Shown: positions 52,201-63,113, numbered from the stretch's first letter. The stretch is DNA of 64,000 bases from Actinostola sp. cb2023 (GCA_033675265.1 JAUJYZ010000932.1:1-64000), one strand, 5' to 3'. Made by a program: numbers and translations. Notes: generated from the letters alone by a model not told the origin.

Positions 52201-54070
52201 TAGTCTCCTTTGCAGCCATCAGGGATTTTGTCATCCAAGCTTTGCATGACAAAATCCCTGATGGCTGCAAAGGAGACTACATACAGTGTAGCTCGACAGT
52301 GAGGGATTTTTATAACTTTGTTCTTTGTTCTCAATGTATGTCACTCCCTTTGATTTGTAGTTGCATAACCTCTTGATTGTTGAGTCGCATATTTTGTTCT
52401 GATGTGATGATATACACATGCTGGTAAGGGTCTGGTATTTTCCCAGCCCATATATCCACAGAGCCACCTTATAAGCCATCGGTAAGCTACAGCTCTAACA
52501 AACCTGGAAATGCAAAGTAAAACCTTAGTCAGAAGAATACATACTTGACTGTTGGGGGAGGGTAAATTTAAATTAAAAGAGCTGTTGGGGGGGGGAGTGG
52601 GGGGGGGGGGGGGGGGGGGGGGGGGGAACTTTGTTTAAAAAATGGTTAGGTAAGTGCGACAAGATATTCAGACCCGAACCCTGTTTTTGGAATTTGTCAC
52701 TTATGCATTTATTTAACCTGGATTAGAGAATAAAATGCCCAAAAACCTGGACCCTGGACCGCCGCACATATATATCATGTAATTATTGGGAGTACCCCCC
52801 TCCCCCCTCCCCCTCATGCGTCTTGAGTATGAACATTCATAACGTATTTATAGAATAAACAACCAACGCATCGCCGTGATAACGGTAAAGTTAATTTTAT
52901 TTCAAAACGTTCTGACCAACTGCAAAGACACACTAAAAACCGAAATGTCACATCAAATCAAAAACTTTATTTACTTACTCGTTCTCGGATACCCCAGCCC
53001 TTCTACGATAACCTCTTCCATCTCTGTCCTTTACAAGTGGAGCAACTTGAAGAAGAACTGCTCTATTGGACATTGAGCTATAGTCTTCGTGTTCAGTTAC
53101 ACACTTTACTCTTTCTATCGAGCCATCAAACACTAGCATCCCGATTGCTTGGTTGACTTCGTGACAGCAGCGATACTCCAACGCTCCAGCCAGAGTCTCG
53201 TCGTTACAACTTTCGCATCGACACCTTTATAAATGAAAATAAAATACATTTAGCGAGACAAAATGCAAATCCATCTAACCTCAAATAATCGGAATTTCTG
53301 TTCACAGCTCACCATTCACGGAAATGAACTCTTTTCTCGTATCTGGCTGCTAGGACTGCTGCTGTTAGACCATCGATGTCTACTTCATCGTCATCTTCAA
53401 CTTCGCTTGAATCAGAAGCTAACGGTTCGTCTTCGTATGGAACAAAATGCGAAGAAATTTCGCCTTCTGACGCGGAGTTTTCTTCCTCAGGAGTGCTTGC
53501 ATTTCCCAAGCTTTCTTCAGAATCACTCGACATTTTGTTATTTCTAAAATCTCGGGCAAAATCGATGTCTGTTTTTCTATTGCTCTTATCGTAGCAACTA
53601 GCAATAACACAACTTGACGTCACAACATACAAAACTCGGCCCAGTCCCCGGGACAAAAATATTGACAGGAAAACGATATTTTATCGCTAAATATTCCTTC
53701 GGAATATTTTCGCCAGAAAATTTTAAATGCCAAAATAGTTTCAATACACCTTCAATTACAAAATTTAATAATTATTGGTTTCATGTCATAGGCACTTTAA
53801 GCTTAAATGCATTTTCCTCTGCAATTTGAGATTGTGTTTCTCTTTATTTAAGCTTAGTGATTTTTATTTATTTTAGTGATGATGATGAGACAACGCAAGT
53901 ACACATACAGAGCTATGAGGTTAGATCACAAGTCTTTCGTACGATAGTAAAAGCCAATAAAACAATAATAATACTTCAGCAGATCCAATAACTATTTTAT
54001 TGACAAATTATATCTATTCATGGATCGGTTTTGTGACACAATTTAACACATGTTTGCTATGCATTTTAAG

Positions 54071-54157
<87 letters not shown>

Positions 54158-54198
54158 TAGTTTCTATTTCTATACGTACATATATCACAGTTCTTATC

Positions 54199-54238
<40 letters not shown>

Positions 54239-57200
54239 GTTTAATATAAGCATCTGGAATTAATTTCTTAGCCTGGGAAAAGTTTATTTAGGCTTCACTT
54301 TGAGATTACATATTTCTCTTCTTTACTAGTGATGATGATGATCTACTTAAGCCTTCGGTCTGCACAAAGCAACAAAAACAGAACTATGAGGTGAGAGACT
54401 TTGGTAAATATTTAGTTCTTGCAGATTTATTTGTTGTTGGTAGGCAGGGGTGCAAAGCAAATAAAACAACAAATATACTTCAACAGATCCTAAAACTATT
54501 TTATTCTGATTCACAATATGTAATTCCTATGTTTTGTGATATAATTTAACACTATTTGTGCATTTTAAGATTAAGGATTCCCCAGCCAAAGATAGAAATG
54601 CCCAGGGAAAAAGGGACATGGAATCGTCTGGTACTACTGGCAGAAAAATTGTTTGTAAAAGAAAGTGAAAGGTGAAATTCATAAGCTGTATATTGTGACA
54701 TTTCTTTGCCCAGGAAAATCTATATCTGAATGTGTTTGGAGTCCTTCAGAGCAATTTCAAGTCACATGTTACATTTCATGTTACATTTCATGTTACATTT
54801 CATTTAATCATTAAACTCATTACCAATAAATTAGCTTGGGGTACATGAATTTTCAAGTCTAGTTGTATATGGTTAACAATTTATGCCTGTAATAAGGCTG
54901 AGTGATTGCACAAGACATGTCACCCCGGGAGAGAATGTGTCTTCTGTAATGTAATTGTACAATTATTAAAAATCCTTCTGAAATTTTTCCATTTTTCAAT
55001 TCTCATGTGGAACAGTTAAGCATGACTAAATAATATATTATTTGCTATTATTAAAGATGTCAGTCAACCAACAAGTATTTGTTTTGAACATATGCCACCT
55101 CTATCTTAGCCTTGCTAAGTTGTCAATAAATTTGTTTTTTGTACATGTACCTATATACTATATAATGTGACAGAGATTACCAACTATGTATCAACAGGGG
55201 TACCAAAGTTGCACTTCTTCCAAACCTTTGGACTGAAGTTGAATTGAAAAAGGTGGACAAGTTGCCATATGATGTTGATTGCTTAGTGCAGTTTCAACTT
55301 CCCTTTGAAAAGGAAGCAAGAATGGAGTCTTCCAAGGATGGACGGCCATGGGGGGGTTATATGACATCCAGGAGGAGTGGCTTTACTGGGATACGTAGAC
55401 TTGCTAGGTGCAAAGGATCACCTAAGTGTGTTAATGATGCTTGCCCATACCTGAAGCAGTTTTATAAAAGGAACAGAGTGCATTTTCAAGTAAAGGGAGG
55501 AAAGAACATTTGTCACAGTTGTGGGGCGCCAGCAGTAAGTGTTGCTTGTTCAGCTAGTAAGGTTTGGGAATTTGATGACAAACGTGGAATGGTAGATGTG
55601 TACCATCATGGAGAACACACATGTATCCCACAAGCTACGAGCAAAATTGCTGTTGAAACTACTGAAGATGCCACTTCAAAGTTCAAGGCAATCAAGAAGC
55701 TTGGCCCCAAGGCATATTCTAGCAGCCAAATTATCCAGGCTGTGGAAGAGGGAAAGAACCTTGAGGAGGTCATGGATCTAGCATCAAATTTGACATTAGA
55801 TAAGATATCTCGTGTTAAAGAAAAAGTGAAAAAAAGCATGAACCCTTCAGGACATAGCTTTGATGCTATAGCCAAATACAAAGTCACAACTGACAAGTTG
55901 GACAAGTTCCTCATATACCGAGCCCAGAATGGTCACCTGTCCTGTGGACCTTCATATGTTTTTAAGAGTAGCAAATTACAACTTCAAATGACACTTGATA
56001 TGGATAAAGATTCCGATGGCATTCTCCACAATGAAGTGTGCTTTGCCGATGGCAATCACAAACGTTGTCCAGGATATATAACATTAACTCTCTGGGTAAG
56101 AATGTTAAACCATACATGTACATATCATCATTGTATCTATGTCTGTATTAATTCCAAGCTTGGCCCACCCCATGAATTTACAAATGTCCCATCTCAGTGT
56201 GTTTTAAGAGTGTGTGTACATGCATGTAGTTGGAGATTCTTGGAATTGATAGGGGCATATAATGCAAGTCTTGATTTTACTGATTTTATTCTCGAAAAGC
56301 ACAGTTCATTCACATATTAAACTCAGAACAAGACTACAACTCAGAAATTCTCAAAGCTACAACCTCATGTATATCACGTGATCAATTGCTAGCCAATCAC
56401 ATCTCAGTAAAACTACTGAGACTAAGCAATGTCAATCAAACTCACTCATGTGCACTTTCTTCCAATAGGCGCCCCCTTTAAATAAGCGCCCCCGTAGAGG
56501 TCTAAACATTTAATAAGCACCCCCTTCAAATAAGCACCCCTTTCCCCTAAAATGAAAAATGCTTTCATGGAACATTCTTTGTGGGAAACGTGTCGTGTTA
56601 AGTTAATAACAATTTTCTAAAACTATAAATATTCCTGAAAGCAATATGCGGTAGTTGTTGTTGTTAAATAAACATGATATGACACAAATATTGTTTAATG
56701 TAACTACAATTCAATTAATTTCTTGATTTCAATGTATAACTGTAGGTGTACCACCCATTATTGAGACAGATTGTAAAGATTGCAACAATGGAGACAGAGA
56801 CAGAAGGAAAAGAGAACATCCGTATGTTCTGGAGACTACTTAATAATGCCCTGAGGGAGATGACTGGAGATGACACATACACATTTAATCCAAGTGGTAT
56901 TATGGTCGATGAAGGTGGAGGATGGTGGGCATCCATTGCAGAGGAGTTGCCAGATGGGATAATAGATAGAACCATCAGCTATGAGAAGCATTGGAAATTC
57001 ACAGTGAAAAGGAACAAGACTGCTATCCAGTCTTCTTTTGGCACAGATGTCAGTGACGAATTTGTTGACATCACAGATGGTATGCCTCTTTTTTTCAGTG
57101 TATCTGTACGCAAACAATAATGGTGTGAGTCAGTTTAAGGGCCCAAGTAACTATATTATATGGTTGTTGCATTAGAAATTAGAAATGTAGCCCAACTCCT

Positions 57201-58608
57201 TTGTTATGATTAATTTTAAGGTATCCTAAAGGCTGCAACACCCAATATGTTTGAAATAGCAAGAAACCGATTAGAGCTCTTCCAGCAGAAATACCCAATG
57301 AAAGATCTTGTAAACTGGTGGATGTGGTGGCAAAAGAGGAAGTGGCACGTATTTCGCGCATTTAGACCCTCTTTGAACTCACCGAGAGCTAATCTAGCAG
57401 AGAGTGGCCACTCCTCCTGGAAGAATAGTGGCATTATCCACTTAGATCTTCTTGACGCAGAAAGGCAAGATGTGGCCGAAAACCTCCAACTTCGCTCTAA
57501 TCTGAAGGAATATGAGGAAGGTAGATACAGTGGGAAAGGTCCAAGCCAGTCAGAGCTGTCAAAGAGGAGCTACGCTGAGCAAGAAAAGCGGGCCCAGGCA
57601 TTCAGTAATGAACTCCTCAAGTACATGGACAACGAAGAAAATGCACCTCTGCCTAAGTCGCATGAGTCATTTGTTGATGAAAGAGCCTCTCACAGGCATG
57701 ATCCTACTCATCGATCAAAAAAGATCCCTAAACAGAAGCCATCAAAGCGGCCATGTCCTTTGAGAAACACCCGAAGCAAGACATTCGTTAGAGTTCTCGA
57801 TATTGCAAAGAAAATGAAGTCAGTCAAGGTGAAGAGTGAAACAATAGTTAGCCAACATGAGCGTCACTTCACTGTGACTTCTGTGTCTGGGGTCGACTAT
57901 GAAGTTGAAATTTGCAGCACCCCCAACTGTTCATGCAGGTATTGTAGTGACCGCGATGTTTGCAGTCACATTGTGTGGTTGCTTGTCAATCGTTTTCAAC
58001 TACCTGAAGACAGCACCATTTTGCACCAACGTGGATATACAGGCCATGAGATGGAGGTAATGTTTAGTGCGAATGGAGGCATGGCCCAGGGAAACCCGAC
58101 TGGAGGAAGCATGGCCCAGGGAAACCCGACTGGAGGAAGCATGGCCCAGGGAAACCCGACTGGAGGGGGGAGGGGAGACAGAAATGTGATTGGCGATGCA
58201 TGCAAGTGGGTCATAACAAAGCATGTGCTAAAAACGAAACCAAGATGTGCCACTTGCCATACAGAAATTGAGCATGGGGACATCAAGATCACTTGCAGTG
58301 CAAGATGGATGCCACCACACAAGAGCAGAGATGGGAATAGCTTTACAGTCCCAAGGTTATTCCACTTTTGCTTGAAGTGGGAATGTGTCAGTGGCCAGCC
58401 TCCTAAAGGAAGTACCATCAAGAACCCCCCAACAGTATTTACTGTAGATTCAGAGGTCGATTTTACACCTGATGAGTGGGAAATAATAATCTTCTTGATT
58501 TCCCATTATGTTATGATTAAATTGGCACAGCCACCATTTGTTGATTTTCAAGATCAAGCTGTAGCTGTTGAATGTATATTTTATTTCAGAACACTGTTTA
58601 TGGAGTGA
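46277..58608 (+). CDS. Mutator-like (MULE) transposase with SWIM zinc finger, multi-exon
   Basis: Proposed exon 1 is 46277-46298 (MANSETK, donor gtcagt). A small exon at 53877-53919 or its diverged duplicate at 54330-54390 would follow, then 55198-56095, 56746-57079 and 57221-58608; junctions have GT/AG. Exon 3 has zinc-binding pairs (CKGSPKCVNDACPY, ICHSCGAPAVSVAC, HHGEHTC) like the FLYWCH/WRKY-type N-terminus of MULEs, and FADGNHKRCPGYITL (first catalytic D). The next exon has GIMVDEGGGWWASI (second D). The last has a possible E (NLAESGHSSW), a SWIM finger CSCRYCSDRDVCSH, three in-frame GSMAQGNPTG repeats and a PARP-finger-like CATCHTEIEHGDIKITC. It should cut and insert DNA at element ends. 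The exon 1 link is inferred. Confidence 0.65.
46575..46578. repeat. TTAA target duplication (left) of Kolobok-type element
   Basis: TTAA directly precedes AGTGCCTATGACATGAAA. The other copy is at 53797-53800. Confidence 0.9.
46807..52064 (+). CDS. Kolobok-type THAP transposase, nine exons
   Basis: Exons: 46807-47172, 47261-47545, 47658-47887, about 48056-48596, 49266-49702 (GC donor), 50138-50309, 50521-50669, 51052-51243 and 51919-52064. Exon 1 encodes a THAP zinc finger: CVAGAPNNMSCRN, VHQFPKDPNVRKKWVKF and VLCSAHFE (C2CH), which binds DNA. Exon 2 has a coiled coil (IASLKKSNRRLRRKVVELKQ), exon 3 is acidic, and exon 4 has a CFNCKK...CSNC zinc pair and AGDGRFDSMGHSAKYG (first D). Exon 5 has FVSDRHRSIAKWIREC (second D) and FYDIWHIARSI, exon 6 LEGFHSALNHWHPKM (E), and the last exon CTKCKKPMRGHSKSNC. 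The splice sites fit throughout. Confidence 0.85.
52341..53533 (-). CDS. P2X7-ballast-like protein of the Kolobok-type element, three exons
   Basis: Start ATG at 53533 (MSSDSEESLGNASTPEEENS), acidic N-terminus ending in a basic RYEKRVHFREW. Exon 1 53533-53313, exon 2 53224-52979, exon 3 52503-52341. Exon 2 has CRCESCND, LEYRCCHEVNQAI and KCVTEHEDY; exon 3 has RFVRAVAYRWLIRWLCGYMG and LPACVYHHIRTKY before TGA. These are the features of the cysteine-rich intracellular 'ballast' domain of the P2X7 receptor, known also in transposon-like proteins. The role in transposition is unknown. The gene runs toward the transposase and ends 280 bases from it. I am fairly sure of the domain, less of the exon edges. 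Confidence 0.75.
52585..52626. repeat. poly-G tract
   Basis: About 40 G with one A and one T interruption, in the intron of the ballast-like gene. Such tracts are prone to assembly error and to G-quadruplex formation. Confidence 0.9.
53801..55197 (+). repeat. intron of the Mutator-like gene with a duplicated exon region
   Basis: The interval 53835-54070 and 54295-54575 are diverged direct copies, each holding a small exon (TGATGATGATGA...TATGAG) and the same downstream intron words (CTATTTTATT, CATTTTAAGATTAA). Two (AAT)n runs, 54073-54160 and 54200-54236, lie between and beside them. No other gene was seen. Confidence 0.65.
54073..54160. repeat. (AAT)n microsatellite
   Basis: About 29 units. 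A second shorter tract lies at 54200-54236. Confidence 0.95.
56470..56550. repeat. AAATAAGCGCCCCC-type repeat in MULE intron
   Basis: Four short units of the type 'ataagcgcccccttt' in the intron between 56096 and 56745. I have a general impression that this is common in marine invertebrate genomes; no coding role. Confidence 0.5.
58075..58167 (+). repeat. 30-bp in-frame minisatellite in the transposase
   Basis: Three units of GGCATGGCCCAGGGAAACCC type encode GSMAQGNPTG three times between the SWIM finger and the C-terminal zinc region. The units are almost identical, indicating recent expansion. Confidence 0.9.
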
Positions 58609-58750
58609 CTTGGCAACAGCTTGATTTGTGTAATATTCTGCACCTAGAAATGTTATCTGTTAATAATAATAATGATGCATGGGGCAGAATGGATGGCCAA
58701 AAATGGTGTTGATTTAATTAGTACGTCCATGAAACAATAGGCATTCTGCC

Positions 58751-58781
<31 letters not shown>

Positions 58782-60167
58782 ATAAGCGAGAGGGATAAGA
58801 TTGGGCAGGGGTAGAACATTTACAATGCTCCCAGAGGTAGTGCATTGTGATTGACACCTGAACATTTCAAATCTCTACCTTCCCTCCCCCCCCCCCCTCC
58901 CACCACACATTGATGGGTGCATAATGTATGCCCTCAGTTACAAACTGTAATGACAGACTATATTGTTACCGTTATATTGCTGTTACGACGTTATTGTTAC
59001 CATTGCCTAACACCACTCGCCAAAGATGTGAGATGGTTTGTTACCAAATGAAAATCCACACAGGGAGAAATGCAAGGAAAGAAACCATTTATTGACTTCG
59101 ATGTAAAATAAACCATTTATTGAGTTGAATATTAAAGGTTTGTTTGACAACTTTAATGGCCCACTTCCGATTCAAACAAGCTAAAACAACATAAGTAAAA
59201 ACTTCACTAATGTTTTCAGAGAAATATCCTACACTGGGATAATATGATGAAGGTTTTCAGTATGATTGGCTAGTGATGTGATTGGCTATGTGATGTGTGC
59301 ATAATTCAACCCTGTCAAGTCACGTGTATTACATTTGTGTCAGAGGTTTCGTCCTTCCATTGTGTAAAACAATAGTTACAAATGTAATGACAGACTATTG
59401 TTGTCGCATGTAGAGTCGGTTTGCCTCGAGAAAACAGACAGCAGACAATATAAAGTGGTGAGTTCATAAAAAGGCAAATTAGCATAAGAATCGCGTAACA
59501 TTGAATAAACTACATATTACGTTATTTCAGTGTAAGAAACCCATGCTTTATGCATGTATATTATATTTGTATATTATATTATATATTATTATTTTCATTG
59601 GAGAAAACTGTACTAAATAAATGTGACCAATTGCGTAAAACAACGAAGTTATAAGTGATTTTCTGATATCACGTGATTGGTGACGTCATAACACTTGATT
59701 GCATATTTGAGTTATGTTTGTGCCGGACGACACGTTGACTAAGCTTCATCCTTCTATTGTGTAAAAGTTTTAAAATTCTGAAAAATAACGGAGTTATAAA
59801 CAGTTTGCTGATGTCACGTGACAGATGACGTCACGCTATTTTGACTGATGCGTCATGTTTGTTCGGTGACAAGGACTAACTTGATGCAGTTTCGTTGTTA
59901 TTACGTTAATTATTTGGAAGTTATAAGTGACTCGGATATCTGACTCGGACTCGGATGTGACTCGGACTCGGATGTGACTCGTTCGATCGGTGTACTCTAA
60001 GGAACGCCCACTAATCAACTCTGCCCAATTCAAGTAACTAGCATTATGTCGCCCACTCAGTCAAGCTGATCTCTTTCGTGCTCACTTCCTTGGCGCCGCA
60101 TTCAATTCTAGTCCGCACCCTCCCTCCCCCTTTTTCAGTTTTATTTCAGTCTCCATTGAATACGGTC
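58609..60167. other. 3' region of the Mutator-like element
   Basis: No further gene was recognised. It contains a poly-G run (58755-58781), two copies of an ACAAA(T/C)TGTAATGACAGACTA phrase (58943 and 59377), two related CACGTGA...TGACGTCA blocks (59670 and 59815), and a GACTCGGACTCGGATGT tandem repeat (59931-59981). The last shares an 18-base word, inverted, with the left leader near 46217. Confidence 0.5.
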
Positions 60168-60222
60168 GTCATTATCTCCATTCCTTACTACGAGCATGAA
60201 AAGAACTGCCGCGAATAGTATG
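60168..60222. repeat. right-end sequence of the Mutator-like element plus flank
   Basis: Direct copy of 46071-46119. From GACTGCCGCGAATAG onward it also equals 15270-15388, where the same flank follows. Confidence 0.75.
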
Positions 60223-60615
60223 CTAAACAAGGTTTGGTGTGAATGGGTATTAAAATAAAATTCAAAAATCTGATTATGTTAAATATATTTTTTAATGTAA
60301 AGTGTAAGCATCAGAATTTATAGTTTAACCCATTCGCTCCTGAGCTATTTTGAGGTTTTTAGCAATTTTCTGGACCTAATCACGTCGTAGGAAATTTCGA
60401 TTCCATGTAAGGGGTTTCCATGGAAATCTTGACAGTTCTGAATGCCTGTGGGCTCGCGTCTTCACGTGTGCTGCCTTTCTTCTTGGGAGCTCATAGGGGC
60501 TAGTAGTGATCACTACTCGAAGAGGCCAATTTTGCATTTTTAGAGTGTTTATAGCCATTATTCACCACAGAAGCCCCCAGGACAGCATCATTAAGCTTGA
60601 CTGGTGTGGTAGAGA
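60223..60615. repeat. duplicate of 15290-15676 including the left third of a TTAA element
   Basis: High similarity from the TTTGGTGTGAATGGG block through the TTAACCCATTCGCTCC start (60327) to GACTGGTGTGGTAGAGA. At 60616 it changes to the family C tail, whereas the copy at 15.7 kb continues for 9.1 kb before the same tail. Confidence 0.8.
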
Positions 60616-60848
60616 AATTGAAATAAATAAATCGTATAAGATGAAATGGAAGATAAGAAAGGAATAAGGAATAAGAAGCAAATGAAGTAATAAGAAGTAA
60701 GTTGTAAATAGTGAAATAAGTAGAAATATTGAATTAAGAGAATTATGAGGTTTAGAGTTTAGAGTAATGTAGAAAAAATTGTATAACTGGGTTAGTGCCC
60801 ATTTGTTTTAAACTTTATTAAATAATTTATTTAAAAATAAAAATAAAA
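60616..60848 (+). mobile_element. family C LINE 3' tail, second copy
   Basis: Near-identical to 24812-25047, ending in AAATAAAAATAAAAA directly before a U2 stub. Confidence 0.75.
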
Positions 60849-60861
60849 ATCTGTTCTTATC
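60849..60861 (+). ncRNA. U2 snRNA stub (ATCTGTTCTTATC)
   Basis: Identical to U2 nt 38/39-50. Sits at the 3' end of the LINE tail, as expected if the LINE was inserted in U2 just before ATCTG. Confidence 0.75.
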
Positions 60862-61162
60862 GGCCGCTCAAAAAAAAACGCTCTTCAAGTTTCAAGTGTT
60901 TTTGACTAACTTTTCTCGGCTTGGCCGAGCAAGCTTTCAAGAAATAGTATATCCTGTCAGAAATTAAGTTATTCATTTATATGATGATATTTCTATTCCA
61001 AGGACTTGAACTGATATTTCCAGTCCCAGGACTTGAAACAATATTTCAAAGTACTCTAGAGCGGACTTGATCGAAATCAATCCAAAGTACTCTAGAGCGG
61101 ACTTTCTTTCCGGGTATCCAGTTCCATCATGTGACCAAATTGAGGGCACCTGGATGGCTGTT
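60862..61162. other. sequence between U2 stub and U2 flank, second copy
   Basis: Matches 25058-25352: stem-loop CTCGGC-TTG-GCCGAG at 60917-60931, CTTTCAAGAAATAG after it, and the repeated CAAAGTACTCTAGAGCGGAC. Confidence 0.4.
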
Positions 61163-61563
61163 TATGAACCCTAGGGTGGATAAGTAGGTCTCATACTCAT
61201 TCATTATTCATGAGGAAACCAACTAATCAAATGTGCAGAATCACACCACTATTTGTTAGAATTTCCTACTTGAACAAACGATGACGTCATACGTCACGTG
61301 ATCACAAAAAGCTTTGCACCAAAATCTTGAGGACTCCAAATCCAATCTATGCACTAGTTTTCGTGCAAACATATCAAATGTGTGCTGAGTTTTGGAAGAA
61401 AAAGCCAACTCTCAAAAAGGCCCACATTATTACACACCCCACTAGCCATTCAGGCAAGATTGCTTCATGAAATATGGTCTCATGAAATAGCGATTTTCGC
61501 GGCAAGGCCCACACGGGGTACTGAGGAATTCATGAAGGGATGCAAACGGCGCACTAGAACGCT
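61163..61563 (+). promoter_or_regulatory. U2 snRNA 5' flank, copy 3
   Basis: Near-identical to 25353-25756. Ends at the first base of U2. Confidence 0.6.
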
Positions 61564-61588
61564 ATCGCTTCTCGGCCTTTTGGCTAAG
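61564..61588 (+). ncRNA. U2 snRNA gene, 5' fragment (nt 1-25)
   Basis: ATCGCTTCTCGGCC onward, ending GGCTAAG, then family C LINE. The U2-LINE junction is at the same place (within a base) as at 25780. Confidence 0.9.
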
Positions 61589-61662
61589 TTTTTCAGCACG
61601 AAGTTCTTTCCAATTGTATAGTGGACGGTCACCCTGTGCTTTTAAGACCTCGTGTAGCGACT

Positions 61663-63042
61663 ATGGCCGCACCTAGTGGCCCTCGTTTTGGTGGACCCCA
61701 GTCATGTCCGTTTAGTGCACCGCAGTCAAGCCCGGTCAGCCCGGTCAGCCCGGAGGGGCAACTATTCAATGCTCTCCGTGGCAGTGCTTTCACCGCGTGG
61801 AAGGATACCCCGATTGAAGAACCTCAGCAGGACAACGTCTTTCAAGAGTCTGAAGAATGGAATCTGTACGGCACTAGGGCCAACGACATGCCCACGAGGC
61901 CGCTCACTGTGAGCCTTCCAAGGCCTGGTAAAGATGTAATGAGGCAAGATTATATTGATGCGCTGCTCGGGCTAGGAATTCAGGCAGACGATATTCTGTG
62001 TGTACAGTGGGCCAGCGACAGAGTGTTGGCCACCTTGAAGAAATCGGACATCCGTGACAAAGTCCTTAACGGGGGAGTGCTGCAGGTTGCTGGCCAAGCG
62101 CTCCTGGTGCAAGATGCGGACAGAGCTTTGACGTACGTGACAGTATATGATGCACCTTTCGAGCTGGCGGACGAGGCCCTTGAGCTGATTTTGAGTCCCT
62201 TTGGAACTGTCAAGTCTTGTCGAAGACAACTGCATCATGGTGGAAGGATTGAGACCGGCATACGCACAGTAAGGATGGTGTTGCATAAGAACATCCCGAG
62301 CACAGTTCGGGTAGGAACGATGAACTTATCCATCAAGTACCAGGGACAGCAGGCGACTTGTAGAAAGTGCGACAGCACGGAGCATTTTGCCAGATACTGC
62401 CACCTCATGAAGTGCTATAATTGCGGTGATTTGGGCCATCGGGCTTCGGAGTGCGTGTCGAACACGCCATGTGGGCTTTGCGGTGGGCGTGACCATCTAG
62501 TCAGGCACTGCCCGTACAATTGGCGTGGCAAGGAACGGAGAACGGAAGAGACGGCTAAAGAGATGATGACAGAGAAGGTGGAAGAGAAGGTGACAGAGAT
62601 AGTGACAGAGACGGTGAGCGAGACGGTGGCCGAGGTGGTAGCTGCTGGCATCAGTGAAATTATGGAGCTGTCGAAGGAGATCCCCCAGGTTGAGGAGCCG
62701 CGTGCGCAAAGACGGGGCTCGGGCCGCCGCCCAGCCACATTAGCTGCGGTTGCTTTAGCACCAGTAAGGAAAAACACTGCACCAAGTAAAGTTACGGGGC
62801 AGGCTAGTCTGGAAGAAGATCTCAAGAAGACGTTGGAAAAGAATGCAGGAGATCAGGAAGAAGAAGTGGATGGGGCGGAGGGGATGTCGGTGGGCTCCAA
62901 GCGGGGCCTCTCGTCATCTCCGGAGTCGACAGGCTCTGGAACGATCGAGTCAAAGCCTCCTTCACCAAGTCCCAAGCCAAAGGTGAGGTTGCCGACGAAA
63001 CCTGCCAAGCCGAAGAGGAAAGGGAAAAAGACAAAGAGCTAG
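61663..63042 (+). CDS. family C LINE ORF1, intact (about 459 aa)
   Basis: ATG 61663 begins MAAPSGPRFGGPQ, aligned with the start of the copy at 25854; the frame is open 14 codons further upstream without an ATG. The central domain has RQDYIDALLGLGIQADDILC, LTYVTVYDAPFELADEALEL and RIETGIRTVRMVL. Three CCHC knuckles follow: CRKCDSTEHFARYC, CYNCGDLGHRASEC and CGLCGGRDHLVRHC. Next is an unusual heptad-like run of TEKVEEKVTEIVTETVSETV (likely coiled coil, for trimer or dimer formation), then an acidic/serine stretch and a strongly basic C-terminus (KPAKPKRKGKKTKS). It should bind element RNA and assist reverse transcription. Confidence 0.85.
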   Translation: MAAPSGPRFGGPQSCPFSAPQSSPVSPVSPEGQLFNALRGSAFTAWKDTPIEEPQQDNVFQESEEWNLYGTRANDMPTRPLTVSLPRPGKDVMRQDYIDALLGLGIQADDILCVQWASDRVLATLKKSDIRDKVLNGGVLQVAGQALLVQDADRALTYVTVYDAPFELADEALELILSPFGTVKSCRRQLHHGGRIETGIRTVRMVLHKNIPSTVRVGTMNLSIKYQGQQATCRKCDSTEHFARYCHLMKCYNCGDLGHRASECVSNTPCGLCGGRDHLVRHCPYNWRGKERRTEETAKEMMTEKVEEKVTEIVTETVSETVAEVVAAGISEIMELSKEIPQVEEPRAQRRGSGRRPATLAAVALAPVRKNTAPSKVTGQASLEEDLKKTLEKNAGDQEEEVDGAEGMSVGSKRGLSSSPESTGSGTIESKPPSPSPKPKVRLPTKPAKPKRKGKKTKS

Positions 63043-63113
63043 AACTTTATGGACATTATGATCGGGATACAACGTTCGTCGGTATGTTTTCGTTTTTTCA
63101 TTAGTTCTAGATT

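Larger units (their letters stand above)
46579..53796. mobile_element. Kolobok-type DNA transposon, structurally complete (7.2 kb)
   Basis: Terminal inverted repeats AGTGCCTATGACATGAAA (46579-46596) and TTTCATGTCATAGGCACT (53779-53796) are bordered by TTAA. Inside are a plus-strand THAP-domain transposase gene with nine open exons and a convergent minus-strand gene for a P2X7-ballast-like protein. THAP plus TTAA is the hallmark of the Kolobok superfamily. No stop or frameshift was seen in the exons, so the copy may be intact. Confidence 0.85.
46120..60208 (+). mobile_element. Mutator-like element with a Kolobok-type element nested in intron 1
   Basis: Left end CTATTCGCACCAGTCCC and right end GAACTGCCGCGAATAG are imperfect inverted repeats. 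AATAGTATG beside both could be a 9-bp target duplication of the Mutator kind. The interior carries a TATA box, a short first exon, a 7.2 kb nested transposon and a spliced transposase with a SWIM zinc finger. Without the nested insertion it would be about 6.9 kb. The exact ends are uncertain because of the extra end copy at 46071-46119. Confidence 0.55.

Noticed and set aside
54000..54203. Open frame with a run of isoleucine
   Set aside because: Translation of an (AAT)n microsatellite.
58000..58421. Minus-strand frames with repeated GFPWAMLPPV
   Set aside because: Antisense of the GSMAQGNPTG minisatellite in the SWIM transposase.
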